NCBI GenBank assembly: GCA_963834425.1
Contig: CAWIBR010000005.1
Location: 124,001-188,000 of the forward strand
Origin: CAVURS01 sp963834425
Lineage (GTDB): Bacteria > Actinomycetota > Actinomycetes > Actinomycetales > CAVURS01
Length of the DNA stretch: 64,000 bases
Direction: 5' to 3'
The notes under the pieces are model-generated. The model saw nothing but the letters and a program-made list of their open reading frames with translations. It had not been told where the DNA came from and did no database searches. Shown one piece after another: positions 26,007-34,636 of the stretch; position 1 is the first letter of the stretch; every line of letters begins with the position of its first letter. Made by a program: the position numbers and the translations under genes.

Positions 26007-26170
26007 CCGGGCTGGGTCTCATGCGGCCTTGGTTTCAGACGGGCTGAGTACGGCGCGCTGGGTGGCGCGGGGCTGGGTTTCAGACGGCTTGGTACGGCGC
26101 GCTGGTTCCGCGCGGGGCTGGGTTTCCAGACGGCTGGGTACGGCGCGCGGGTTCCGCGCGGGGCTGGGTC
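26007..26170. repeat. 45-47 bp minisatellite (copy 2)
   Basis: Begins a few bases after the beta-helix stop codon. A longer degenerate unit (about 26007-26068) is followed by clean units at 26069 and 26114 and the partial unit at 26160 that leads into GGGCTGGGTCTTGCTCGCGG, as in copy 1. Units share GGGGCTGGGTTTC, GGTACGGCGCGC and GGTTCCGCGC. The stretch 26004-26311 holds only this array and the HNH promoter. Confidence 0.9.
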
Positions 26171-27787
26171 TTGCTCGCGGGTCGCCTTCGGCGGTTCGAA
26201 GAACGGTCACGCAGAGTCGCTCGAAGGTTGCCGAAAATAGTTGCTATTCAACGGGATTCGGGTGGTTGTCGGGGTTGACCGATGTCGGACGATAGGTCTA
26301 GAATCGAACACATGAACGAGGGCAGCGTTCACCCCGACGACACGGGGCTGGAGTCCACCGGCGACCCGGCCTGGACGCTGTCGTTCGCGCTGCCTGGCCG
26401 AGGATGTGGCCGCAGCTCAACGACCTACGACCTGACCGCCCTGGTCCGCCTGGACTCGCCCTCGACCGGGCTGCACGCGGCGGCCCGGAACCTGGAGCTG
26501 CTGCGCCGACGGCTGGCGGTCTTCGACTCCCACTACGTGGCCGCGGTCGAGGTCGGCGACGAGCCGGCCCGCTACGCCCGACCCTCCACGGCGACCTTCC
26601 TGCGCGAGCAGCTGCGGCTGTCCGGTGGCGAGGCCAAGCGGCGGGTCGACCTGGCCCACGCGATCACCCCGCAGGTGGCGTTCACCGGGGAAGTCCTGCC
26701 GGCGCGCGTGCCCGGCCTGGCGGCCGGCGATCAGCGCCGGGTGAGGTCTCCGGCGGAGCATGCCCGGATCATCCTGGACACCATCGGCAAGCTGCCCGGC
26801 CCGGTCCGGGAGGACTCGGGACCGGTGGTGGAGGCCGAGATGGCCACCGCCGCGGCCAAGGTCACCCCGGCCGACCTGGAGGTGCTGGCCCGAGAGTGAT
26901 GGTCCGGGCCGACCCCGACGGGACCCTGCGCGACGTCGACCACGCCCACAAGCAGCGCGGGCTGCGGCTGTGGAAGAAACGCGGGCAGGCCGGGTACACC
27001 CTGCAGGCCGACCTGGACCAGGAGACCGGCGAAGCCGCCCGGGTCGTGCTGGACGCCTGGTCCAAACCCGCCCCCGCCGTCCCCGCCACCCCCGCGGCCG
27101 CTGAACGCGGATGGGCCGAACAGCCCGACCAACCCAGCACACCAGCGACCGGCAGTCCGAGCCGGCGAGGGACGAGCGCGACGGCCGAGTGGCCGAGGTG
27201 CCGGGCACCCGAGACGACCGCCCGCACCACGTGCGGATGCACGACGCGTTCGGTGACGTCCTCAAAACCATCCTCAACACCGGCGACCTGCCCGCCTGCG
27301 GCGGCACCCCCGCGGCCATCGTCTGGCACATCCGACGACCAGGTGCTGCGCGACCGGTACGGCTTCGCCGTCTCCGAGCACGGCACCCTGCTCCCGGTCG
27401 GGGACGCCCTGCGACGTCTGCGACCAGGCCCAGCTGTACGTGCTGATCGAGAACAGCAAGGGCGTCCCGCTCTACCTCGGCCGCACCACCCGGATCGCCA
27501 CCCCCGGCCAGACCATCGCCCTGGCCGCCAGGGACCGGGGCTGTTCCTTCCCCGGCTGTGACCGGCCCCCGTCCCACTGCCAGCGACACCACATCACCGA
27601 CTGGGCCAACGGCGGCCCCACCGACATCGACAACCTCACCCTGCTGTGTGGCTACCACCACCGAGAACACGCCAAACGCGGCTGGGAATGCGTGATGCTC
27701 GAACGGGCTACCGCACTGGCGACCACCCGCCTGGCTCGACCCCACACCGAACACCCATCCGCAACACCCGACACTTCACCCTGCCCA
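26069..27787 (+). repeat. Long direct repeat: minisatellite, promoter and DUF222-HNH gene (copy 2)
   Basis: Counterpart of 1594-3333 in the same orientation. After 27787 the two copies lose similarity, copy 2 continuing with an unrelated Thr/Gly-rich C-terminus. With copy 1 it could recombine to delete or duplicate the 22.7 kb between them. Confidence 0.8.
26275..26311 (+). promoter_or_regulatory. Promoter of HNH gene copy 2, probably leaderless
   Basis: TTGACC (26275-26280), 18-bp spacer, TAGAAT (26299-26304), then 7 nt to the ATG at 26312. Near-identical to copy 1, which has one extra base in the spacer. Confidence 0.6.
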
Positions 27788-27994
27788 CCCACCAACCCGA
27801 CCGACCAACGCAGCGACGCCGACCAGCCCGGCGCTGACCCGAGCGTCGCGCCGGACGTCGGCGTCGCGACCGGGGTCGGGTTCGAGACCACGTGCGGCAC
27901 CCCGTCCGGCACCACGTTCGGCACCACGTCCCAGACCAAGGGCAACGACCAAGACATCGCCGTCCCGGAAGGCTGGCTGCCGGACACCGGGTAA
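26312..27994 (+). pseudogene. DUF222/HNH endonuclease (13E12-type), frameshifted copy 2
   Basis: Same domain order as copy 1. The first frame runs to a stop at 26899 and covers most of DUF222. Later blocks lie in other frames: VMVRADPDGTLRDVDHAHKQ (from about 26898), VRMHDAFGDVLKTILNTGD (about 27230-27290) and the intact last frame from 27440 with the HNH core CQRHHITDWANGG...LLCGYHHREH. The C-terminal tail after 27787 is Thr/Gly-rich and unique. At least four shifts, at sites different from those in copy 1, so the two copies were not broken before duplication; independent decay or consensus errors remain possible. Confidence 0.8.
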
Positions 27995-28026
27995 GGGGTT
28001 CGATGGCTGGCGCGGCGGCGCGGCAG

Positions 28027-28407
28027 TCAGTCGAGATCGAGCGTGATGGAGCCGGCCGGGTCGGCCCGGAACGTGCCTTCTCCGGTGACACCCTTCAGCT
28101 CGTTGGTGCCCGAGACCACCGTCAACGTGGCCGTGGCCGCGCCGTCGGCGAACCGTCCGACGTGGTGCAGGACCAGGCTCCCGTGCCGGCCGCCGAACGT
28201 CCCCTTGATCCGCTCCAGCCCGACGTACTCGGCGCTCTGGTCGGGGGCGTAGGCCATCAGCCACTTCGTGGTCGAGGTGCCTTCAACGTCGCCGGCGTAC
28301 GTCTTCTCGACCAGCGCCTCGGTGAGCTTGGCGACACCGGTCCCCTCGTCGAACGGCGTCTCGTCCCAGGAAGTGACATCGAACGTGGCGTGTAGCTGCG
28401 TGGTCAT
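28027..28407 (-). CDS. DUF3224 domain protein
   Basis: 126 residues, a single beta-rich domain of the DUF3224 family: TFDVTSWDETPFDE at the N-terminus, VAKLTEALVEKTYAGDVEGTS, and the end GVTGEGTFRADPAGSITLDLD. Small soluble protein, no signal peptide, biochemical role unknown. ATG 28407 has a strong GGAGG site 6 nt away. It diverges from a MarR-type gene with 53 bp between starts that contain an inverted repeat, so it is probably the target of that regulator. Confidence 0.85.
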   Translation of the reverse strand: MTTQLHATFDVTSWDETPFDEGTGVAKLTEALVEKTYAGDVEGTSTTKWLMAYAPDQSAEYVGLERIKGTFGGRHGSLVLHHVGRFADGAATATLTVVSGTNELKGVTGEGTFRADPAGSITLDLD

Positions 28408-28421
28408 CCGGACCTCCTACA

Positions 28422-28436
28422 TATGATCGAGTCATA
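28422..28436. promoter_or_regulatory. Putative MarR operator between DUF3224 and marR-type genes
   Basis: TATGA-TCGAG-TCATA is a perfect 5-bp-arm inverted repeat in an AT-rich patch (CATATGATCGAGTCATACAT) between divergent genes in otherwise GC-rich DNA. MarR proteins usually bind such palindromes and repress both the neighbour gene and themselves. Confidence 0.6.
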
Positions 28437-28460
28437 CATACGATGCCAAGGGTGTGGCAC

Positions 28461-29048
28461 ATGGGCAACTCGAACGATGCGCGCACGGCCAATCTTCTGG
28501 CCGCGGCCGTGCTCGGGCTGGACGACGCGTTACGGGAGGCCGTGACCGAAGCCACCGGGCTGGATCTGGCGGCCGCGACGGCGATGGTGGCGATGCTCGA
28601 CTTCACGCCGGCGGGCTCGGTCCTCATGTTGAGCCGGGTCGTCGGGCTCACCCACAGCGGCACGGTGCGGCTCGTCGACCGGCTGGTCGCGCTCGGGTAC
28701 GCCGATCGAGGCGACGGACCCGACGCCAGATCGCGCACCGTCCGGCTGACCCGGCCCGGCCGCATCCTGGCGCGGAAGGCTCGGCGAGCTCGTGCGGCCG
28801 TGCTGCAAGAAGTCCTGCTGGACCTGAAACCCCAGCAACGCCAAGCTATCTCCGACCTCAGCGCGATCCTGATTGGCGGGATCGCTCGGCGTCGACGGGC
28901 CGGGCGGGCCGAAGGATCGGTGCCGCTCGGCGGCGCGCTCTGCCGGTTGTGTGACTTCACCGCCTGCGGCCGCAGCCACGGCGAGTGCCCCGCCACCTGG
29001 CCGGCCGACCGGCCGAGTCAACGACCGGTCAGCACGCGGCAAGACTGA
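28461..29048 (+). CDS. MarR-family transcriptional regulator with C-terminal cysteine motif
   Basis: 195 residues. Helices and winged helix-turn-helix span about residues 5-140, with LMLSRVVGLTHSGTVRLVDRLVALGYADR and the wing DGPDARSRTVRLTRPG. The C-terminus carries LCRLCDFTACGRSHGECPA: four cysteines that could bind metal or sense redox state, a feature of one actinobacterial MarR subgroup. Start chosen at ATG 28461 (AAGGGTG upstream); ATG 28443 is also in frame. Probably represses the divergent DUF3224 gene through the palindrome at 28422. Confidence 0.82.
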   Translation: MGNSNDARTANLLAAAVLGLDDALREAVTEATGLDLAAATAMVAMLDFTPAGSVLMLSRVVGLTHSGTVRLVDRLVALGYADRGDGPDARSRTVRLTRPGRILARKARRARAAVLQEVLLDLKPQQRQAISDLSAILIGGIARRRRAGRAEGSVPLGGALCRLCDFTACGRSHGECPATWPADRPSQRPVSTRQD

Positions 29049-29049
29049 G

Positions 29050-30699
29050 TCAGCGACCGCCGCGTCGGCTTCCGACGCGACTGCCGGAGGAGAAGGCGGC
29101 AGCGCCCTTCGGGGCCGGACGACCCTGTGTCCCACCGGGACTCGCGGTGCTGCCCGAGCCGCTCCGGCCTCCACCGGTACGGCTGGCGCCCGGAGCGCGA
29201 CCCGCGCCGTTGGCACGGGTCGTGCCTCCAGCGCGATCGCCGGCTGTTCGGCCGCCGCCCTGACCGGATCGGCTGCCCGAGCCATTGCCACCACGACCCG
29301 AGCCGTTGCCACCGCGACGCCGCCACCGCCACCGCCACCGCCACCGCGGCCGGGAGCGCCATCGCGCTCTGCGGCCAACGCGCCGACCGGCGGCTTCACG
29401 AACGACCGCTCGCCGGGCGCCAGCTCGGCCAGCAGCTCGTGTCCCGGCCGCAGCCGGGTCGTCGTCGGCTGGATGCCGGCCTTGCGGGTCAAGTCGCGCA
29501 CGTCGCGCACCTGGTCATCGCTCATCAGCGTGATGACCGTGCCGGCGTTGCCCGCGCGAGCGGTGCGGCCGGAGCGGTGCAGGTAGGCCTTGTGCTCGGT
29601 CGGCGGGTCGAAGTGCACGACCAGCCCGATGTCGTCCACGTGGATCCCACGGGCCGCGATGTCGGTCGCAACCAGGGTCTGGACGGCGCCGGTCGAGAAC
29701 GCCTCGAGGTTGCGGTTGCGAGCGTTCTGAGCCAGGTTGCCGTGCAGCTCGACCGCTGGCACGCCAGCGGTGACCAGGCGGCGGGTCAGCATCTTGGCGC
29801 CGCGCTTGGTCCGGGTGAAGACCAGGGTCCGCCCGGGTGCCGACGTCAGGTCGGTCAGCACGGCCAGCCGGTCGTCGGACTGGATGTGCAGCACGTGGTG
29901 GGCCATCGCCGACACCGGCGACAACGAGGAGTCCACGCTGTGGGTCACCGGGTTGGACAGGAAGCGCTTGACGAGCACGTTGACGTCGCCGTCGAGCGTG
30001 GCCGAGAAGAGCATCCGCTGGCCGGCCTTGGGGGTCTGATCCATCAGGCGCCGGACAACGGGCAGGAAGCCGAGGTCGGCCATGTGGTCGGCCTCGTCCA
30101 GCACAGTGATCTCGATCGCGTCCAGGCGGACGTGGCCGCTCTGCAGGTGATCGGCCAGGCGGCCCGGGCAGGCGACGACGATGTCGACACCGCCCCGCAG
30201 TCCTGACGTCTGCCGGTTCGCGCTGACCCCACCGAAGACGGTGAGCGTCCGTAGCCCGAGGGCGGCGGCCAACGGCGCCAGGGTCGCGTCGATCTGGGTC
30301 GCCAGCTCGCGAGTCGGCGCCAGGATCAAGCGCGCGGGGCCGGCTGGGCTGACGAGGAGTCCGACTGGCGGCCAGCCGGGCCAGCAGCGGGATGGCGAAG
30401 GCGTAGGTCTTGCCGGAGCCGGTGCGGCCCCGGCCAAGCACGTCGCGCCCGGCCAGCGAGTCCGGCAGGGTCGCCGTCTGGATCGGGAACGGTGCCGTAA
30501 TCCCCTGCGCGGCAAGGGCTTTGACCAGATCGGCCGGAACGCCGAGGGCGGCGAAGGACGGGTCGCCGGTCGGCTGCGCGGCGGGCTGGCTCTTCACTGT
30601 CGGGTTGGTGTTGCGGTTGTTGGTGGTGGAGCGGACGGGGGTCTGAGTCGTGCGAGTCATTGTGGACATAGGTGTGTTACGAGGGCGGCGAGCCGCCAT
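29050..30699 (-). CDS. DEAD-box RNA helicase (RhlE-like), two frameshifts
   Basis: ATP-dependent RNA unwinding enzyme. ATG 30699 has GGAG 4 nt upstream. Helicase motifs in order: Q-motif FAALGVPADLVKALAAQGI...PFPIQ, motif I GRGRTGSGKT, then after a shift near 30355 motif Ia PTRELATQ, II DEADHMADLGF, III SAT, IV TLVFTRTKRGA, V ATDIAARGIHVDD and VI HRSGRTARAG. After a run of Gly codons a second shift (near 29310) leads to an RGG-like Gly/Ser/Arg tail of about 85 residues ending at 29050. The basic tail is typical of cold- or stress-related helicases. Convergent with the MarR gene, whose stop is 1 nt away. Confidence 0.87.
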
Positions 30700-30898
30700 G
30701 ATTCTCCGAACGTCGTGAGTGGTCGTCCTGCCCGGCGCAGACCCTGGTGGTCGCGGCGCGTGGTGGTCGACGTGCAATCGGCTCGAGGCAGAACTGTGCG
30801 AGCCGCTCCGAAGAGCATAGCGGACTCGGACCAACCGGACGGCCAGGCCTCCACCGCCGGCCCGGATCAGGGTCAGTGGGCCGGGGTAGGTTGCCCAG
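30700..30898. other. Divergent intergenic region
   Basis: 199 bp between the helicase and SMP-30 genes. TAGGTT at 30886-30891, a good -10, lies 7 nt before the SMP-30 ATG, which suggests a leaderless transcript. Nothing else was recognised. Confidence 0.45.
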
Positions 30899-31750
30899 AT
30901 GGTCGAGCCCCACGTCCTGATGACCGGCATCGCCTTCGGCGAGTGCCCGCGCTGGATCGACGATCGACTGTGGTTCTGCGACTGGCTCGCCCAAGAGATC
31001 ATCGCGCTCGATCTCGACGGTTCGAGCGAGGTCAAGGTCCACGTCGACTTCCCGTCGATGCCGATGTCGATCGACCAGCTCCCCGACGGGCGGGTGCTCG
31101 TGGTCTCCTCCAGCCAGGGGCTGTTGCTGACCCTCGAGCCGGACGGAAGCCTCGCGCCGTACGCCGATCTGAGTGCGATCACCACCGGCTACAACGAGCT
31201 CGTGGTCGACGGGCGGGGCAACTGCTACGTCAACGGCGGCGGCTTCAACCTGATGGCGGGCGAGGAGTTCAAGCCGGGCATCGTCGCGTTGGTGACGCCC
31301 GACGGATCGAGTCGCCAGGTGGCCGACGGCATCGCCTTCGGCAACGGCATGGCCGTCACGCCGGACAACTCGACGCTGATCGTCGCCGAGTCCTACGGCA
31401 AGCGATTGACGGCGTTCGACATCGGCCCGGACGGTGACCTCTCCGGCCGTCGGGTCTGGGCCGACCTCGGCGAGGGCACGCCCGACGGCATCTGCATCGA
31501 TGCCGAGGGCGCGGTCTGGTACGCCGACGTCCCGCACCAGTGCTGCGTGCGCGTCGCCGAGGGCGGCGAGGTCCTGCAGACCGTGACCCTCGACCGCGGC
31601 GGCTTCGCCTGCATGCTCGGCGGACCGGACCGGCAGACCCTCTTCATCGTCGCGACCGAGTGGCGCGGGATCTCCGGAGCCGAGCAGACGAGCCGCACCG
31701 GTCAGATCCTCACCCTGCCGGCTCCGTCGCCCAGCGCCGGCTGGCCGTGA
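30899..31750 (+). CDS. SMP-30/gluconolactonase/LRE family lactonase
   Basis: 283-residue six-bladed beta-propeller enzyme that would hydrolyse a sugar lactone. Metal-site residues are in their expected places: Glu in AFGECPRW (about 15), Asn in TGYNELVVD (about 100), Asn in FGNGMAV (about 149) and Asp in PDGICID (about 198). No signal peptide. Leaderless-looking start at ATG 30899. No sugar dehydrogenase gene adjoins it, so the substrate lactone is unknown. Confidence 0.87.
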   Translation: MVEPHVLMTGIAFGECPRWIDDRLWFCDWLAQEIIALDLDGSSEVKVHVDFPSMPMSIDQLPDGRVLVVSSSQGLLLTLEPDGSLAPYADLSAITTGYNELVVDGRGNCYVNGGGFNLMAGEEFKPGIVALVTPDGSSRQVADGIAFGNGMAVTPDNSTLIVAESYGKRLTAFDIGPDGDLSGRRVWADLGEGTPDGICIDAEGAVWYADVPHQCCVRVAEGGEVLQTVTLDRGGFACMLGGPDRQTLFIVATEWRGISGAEQTSRTGQILTLPAPSPSAGWP

Positions 31751-31760
31751 CCCGCATCGC

Positions 31761-33068
31761 TCAGGTGGCCGGCGTGATCGGCTCTCGAGGCGTCTTGGTC
31801 CAGCCGGAGCGGCCGATCAGCTGACGGCCCAACGCGCGCAGGAGGACGGGGAAGATCAGCCAGGAGTAGAGCGTGTAGGGCAGCACGGTCACCAGTCCGA
31901 CGAGCGCGCCCCGCAGGCCTCGACCTCGACTGGTCAAGGACACCAGCGCGGGCCCGAACGACAGCGTCAGGAAGAAGACGATGACCGGCCAGGCGGCCGA
32001 CCAGAAGGGCAGCTGCTCGACCACCGCCAGCAGGATCGCGACCAAGAGCCCGAGGCCGGTGATCATCTGCAGCACCGGCGTCAGCAGGTAGTAGGCCATG
32101 TCGATCCGCGCCGACAGTGACAGCGGAGCGCGCGCGGTCCCGGGAAGCAGCCGGACGGCCTGCCAGCTGCCCTGAGCCCATCGGGTGCGTTGCCGGTAGA
32201 GCCGCCGCAGGTTCGACAGTCCTTGCTGCTCGACGAAGGCGCTCGAGTCGTGAGCCCCGTGCCAGCCGGCCTGCAGCAGACGTACGCCGATGTCCTGGTC
32301 CTCGGTCAGCCGATGCCGCCACGGCCCCTCGGCCCCGTCGGCGGCCGCGTCCAGGGCCGCCAACCGGTTGACCTGCCCGTTGCCACCCATGTTGGCCGCC
32401 CCCCACCAGGTGCGACCGGACTGGAACAGCGCGCCGAAGATGCTGAACTCGACGTCCTGCGCCCAGGCCAGCCAGGCCCGGCGGTTGTAGATCCGCACCG
32501 TGCACTGGACGCCGGCCATGAGGGGGTCGGTGAAGTGAGCGACGGTGTGGATCGGTGCATCCGGCGAGAGCCGGCCGTCGGCGTCGACAATGACCACCAG
32601 CACGCGGTCGGGGTCGAAGTCGCGACCGAGCGGTCCGTCGAGGACGTGTGAGTGCAGGTGCCGCCAGGCCGCGTTGAGGGCAGCCGCCTTGCCCTGACGT
32701 GCCTCTGGGGGTTGGCGGCTGAGCACCTCCAGGTCGGGCCCGCGTAGCCCAGCCAGGATCTGCGCGGTCCGGTCCTGCGAACCGTCGTCGATGACCAGGA
32801 TCAGTCGGTGGGTGGCGTGCACCTGACGGAGTCGCTGGACGCTGTCGGCGATCGTGACCTCTTCATTGAGCGCCGGCACCAGGAAGACCCACAGGTAGTC
32901 GGACTCTCGGCCCGGCGGCGGCGCACGGCGATGAAGTCGCGCGACGTTGGTCCGCAGGACCACGGTTGATACGAGCGAGCTGATCGTGATGGCGAGGACC
33001 ACCCAGAACAGCACCTGCGTCGGCCAGGAAAGCCCGGCGTAGGGGTCGAAGCCGGTCGACGCACTCAT
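31761..33068 (-). CDS. Membrane glycosyltransferase family 2
   Basis: 435 residues. One N-terminal helix (about 17-39), a cytosolic GT2 catalytic domain, and three or four C-terminal membrane helices, the layout of processive synthases such as those for hyaluronan, cellulose or poly-N-acetylglucosamine. Catalytic motifs: IDDGSQDRT and VIVDADGRLSP (donor and metal aspartates), TEDQDIG (catalytic Asp) and QRTRWAQG (Q-x-x-R-W). Lies 7 bp downstream of the UDP-GlcNAc 2-epimerase gene, so it may use UDP-GlcNAc or UDP-ManNAc to make a surface polysaccharide. Confidence 0.87.
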   Translation of the reverse strand: MSASTGFDPYAGLSWPTQVLFWVVLAITISSLVSTVVLRTNVARLHRRAPPPGRESDYLWVFLVPALNEEVTIADSVQRLRQVHATHRLILVIDDGSQDRTAQILAGLRGPDLEVLSRQPPEARQGKAAALNAAWRHLHSHVLDGPLGRDFDPDRVLVVIVDADGRLSPDAPIHTVAHFTDPLMAGVQCTVRIYNRRAWLAWAQDVEFSIFGALFQSGRTWWGAANMGGNGQVNRLAALDAAADGAEGPWRHRLTEDQDIGVRLLQAGWHGAHDSSAFVEQQGLSNLRRLYRQRTRWAQGSWQAVRLLPGTARAPLSLSARIDMAYYLLTPVLQMITGLGLLVAILLAVVEQLPFWSAAWPVIVFFLTLSFGPALVSLTSRGRGLRGALVGLVTVLPYTLYSWLIFPVLLRALGRQLIGRSGWTKTPREPITPAT

Positions 33069-33075
33069 GGGTCCC

Positions 33076-34446
33076 TCACCGCAGGAAGACCTCCTCCAGC
33101 GGGTCCTGTACGGCGGGCCGGGTCATCCCGCGTCCAGGGGCAGGCCGGGTCAGCTCCCTCGGATCCCGGTCAAAACCGGCCGCCCGCAACACATCCAGTC
33201 GGTTGAAGCCGCTGCCGTAGGGGATCGGAGCCGGGGTGTCGAAGGCGATGTTCTCGAACGCCGCGAGGATCCGCTGAGCGGCCCGCCCGTCGCCGTACGG
33301 GTTTTCGCGGCCGGCCATATCGGCCTGCAGGCTCGGATGGTCGAGCAGGTCGCGGGCTGCACTCACGATGCGGTCGATGTTGGTGCCGACGAGCTGCAGC
33401 GTGCCGGCGTCGACGCCTTCCTGCCGTTCGGTGGAGTCCCGGGCGACGAGCACGGGCGTCCCGAGCGCCGGCGCCTCCTCCTGGATACCGCCCGAGTCGC
33501 TGATCGCGAGGTAGGCCCGGCCGAGCAGACGGGCGAAGGCCAGGTAGTTCATCGGTGCGACCAGGGAGACGTTGGCCAGGCCGTCAAGCAACGGCCGAAG
33601 GGTCGACGCCACAACGGGATTCGGGTGCAACGGCAGGACGAAGCGGACATCCGGATAGGCCGTCGCGAGCAGGCCGACCGCGGTGCCGATCCGCTCCAAC
33701 CCGGGGCCCCAGTTCTCCCGGCGGTGCGCAGTCACGACGACGACCCGGGTTGCGTCGTCGTGCTCCAGGTCGGCCAGCTCGGGCGCGTCGTACGGCGCCT
33801 TGAGCCGGGCCGCCCACTGGAGTGCGTCGATCGCGGTGTTGCCGGTGACGAACACTCGATCGGCCGGGACCCCCTCGCGGACGAGGTTCTGCTCGTTGAG
33901 AAACGTCGGGGCCAGGTGGAACGCCGCGATCCGGGCGATCAGCTGACGGTTCAGCTCCTCGGGGAAGGGCGAGAGCGTGTTCTCGGTGCGCAGCCCGGCC
34001 TCCACGTGCGCGACCGGGATCTGCAGGTGGAAGGCCGAGAGCGCTGCGGCGACCGCACTGGAGGTGTCGCCGTGCACGACGCAGGCGGCCGGATAGGCGT
34101 CGTAGTCGCGCTCGCCCACCTGCCGGTTCGGGGCGCCGAAGGTCTCGGTGCAGAACTGTTGGAGGCCGAGCAGCACGGCCGCGAACAGCTCGTTGAGGGT
34201 CAGCTGGGGCTGCCCGACGCCGAGGTTCACATGGGGGGCCAGGCCGTCGAGCGCCAGCACCGACTCGACGATCCCCGGATGCTGTCCGGTCGCAATGACG
34301 AACGGCTCGCAGCGTTCGCTGTCGGTCATGGCGCGCACCAGCGGGAGCAGCTTGATCGCTTCCGGCCGGGTGCCGATGACGATCAACACCTTCCGCCGGG
34401 TGTGGGGTGTGTAGTACTGCGGAGGGTCGAGGACGACACTGGCCAC
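33076..34446 (-). CDS. wecB: Non-hydrolysing UDP-N-acetylglucosamine 2-epimerase
   Basis: 456 residues; interconverts UDP-GlcNAc and UDP-ManNAc. Diagnostic motifs are VIGTRPEAIKLLPL near the start, HGDTSSAVAAAL, VEAGLRTENT, VVTAHRRENWG and SDSGGIQEEAPALGTPVLV. GTG 34446 was chosen because AGAAGGGA lies 7 nt upstream; an in-frame upstream start would add 30 low-complexity residues. The C-terminal extension of about 60 residues beyond the usual family end is Arg/Pro-rich. First gene of a pair with the GT2 gene. Confidence 0.9.
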   Translation of the reverse strand: MASVVLDPPQYYTPHTRRKVLIVIGTRPEAIKLLPLVRAMTDSERCEPFVIATGQHPGIVESVLALDGLAPHVNLGVGQPQLTLNELFAAVLLGLQQFCTETFGAPNRQVGERDYDAYPAACVVHGDTSSAVAAALSAFHLQIPVAHVEAGLRTENTLSPFPEELNRQLIARIAAFHLAPTFLNEQNLVREGVPADRVFVTGNTAIDALQWAARLKAPYDAPELADLEHDDATRVVVVTAHRRENWGPGLERIGTAVGLLATAYPDVRFVLPLHPNPVVASTLRPLLDGLANVSLVAPMNYLAFARLLGRAYLAISDSGGIQEEAPALGTPVLVARDSTERQEGVDAGTLQLVGTNIDRIVSAARDLLDHPSLQADMAGRENPYGDGRAAQRILAAFENIAFDTPAPIPYGSGFNRLDVLRAAGFDRDPRELTRPAPGRGMTRPAVQDPLEEVFLR

Positions 34447-34535
34447 GCGATGTCCCTTCTGGGCCGGCCGCGAGGGCCGGTCCGGTCGGGCTGGAGTCGG
34501 TGCGATCAGCCCACTGCGGCCGGGAGCCGGCTGCA

Positions 34536-34552
34536 TCCCCCGGATCAGGTGA
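34536..34552. promoter_or_regulatory. Tentative palindromic site (between wecB and HerA-like gene)
   Basis: TCCCCC-N5-AGGTGA matches the shape of the 37-62 kb promoter sites, but no NANNNT hexamer lies 22-23 bp away on either side. It may be a relict or a chance match. Confidence 0.35.
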
Positions 34553-34636
34553 AGCGGGGCCCATCCGACCGGGTTTGGCTAGGTTCCACGGCAGATTCGG
34601 CAGGGTCTGCGAGCGACGAAAGGCGGCCGGATCGCT

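Noticed and set aside
34536..34552. Full member of the palindrome regulon before wecB or the HerA-like gene
   Set aside because: The palindrome is there but no -10 hexamer occurs at the required distance in either direction; kept only as a tentative site.
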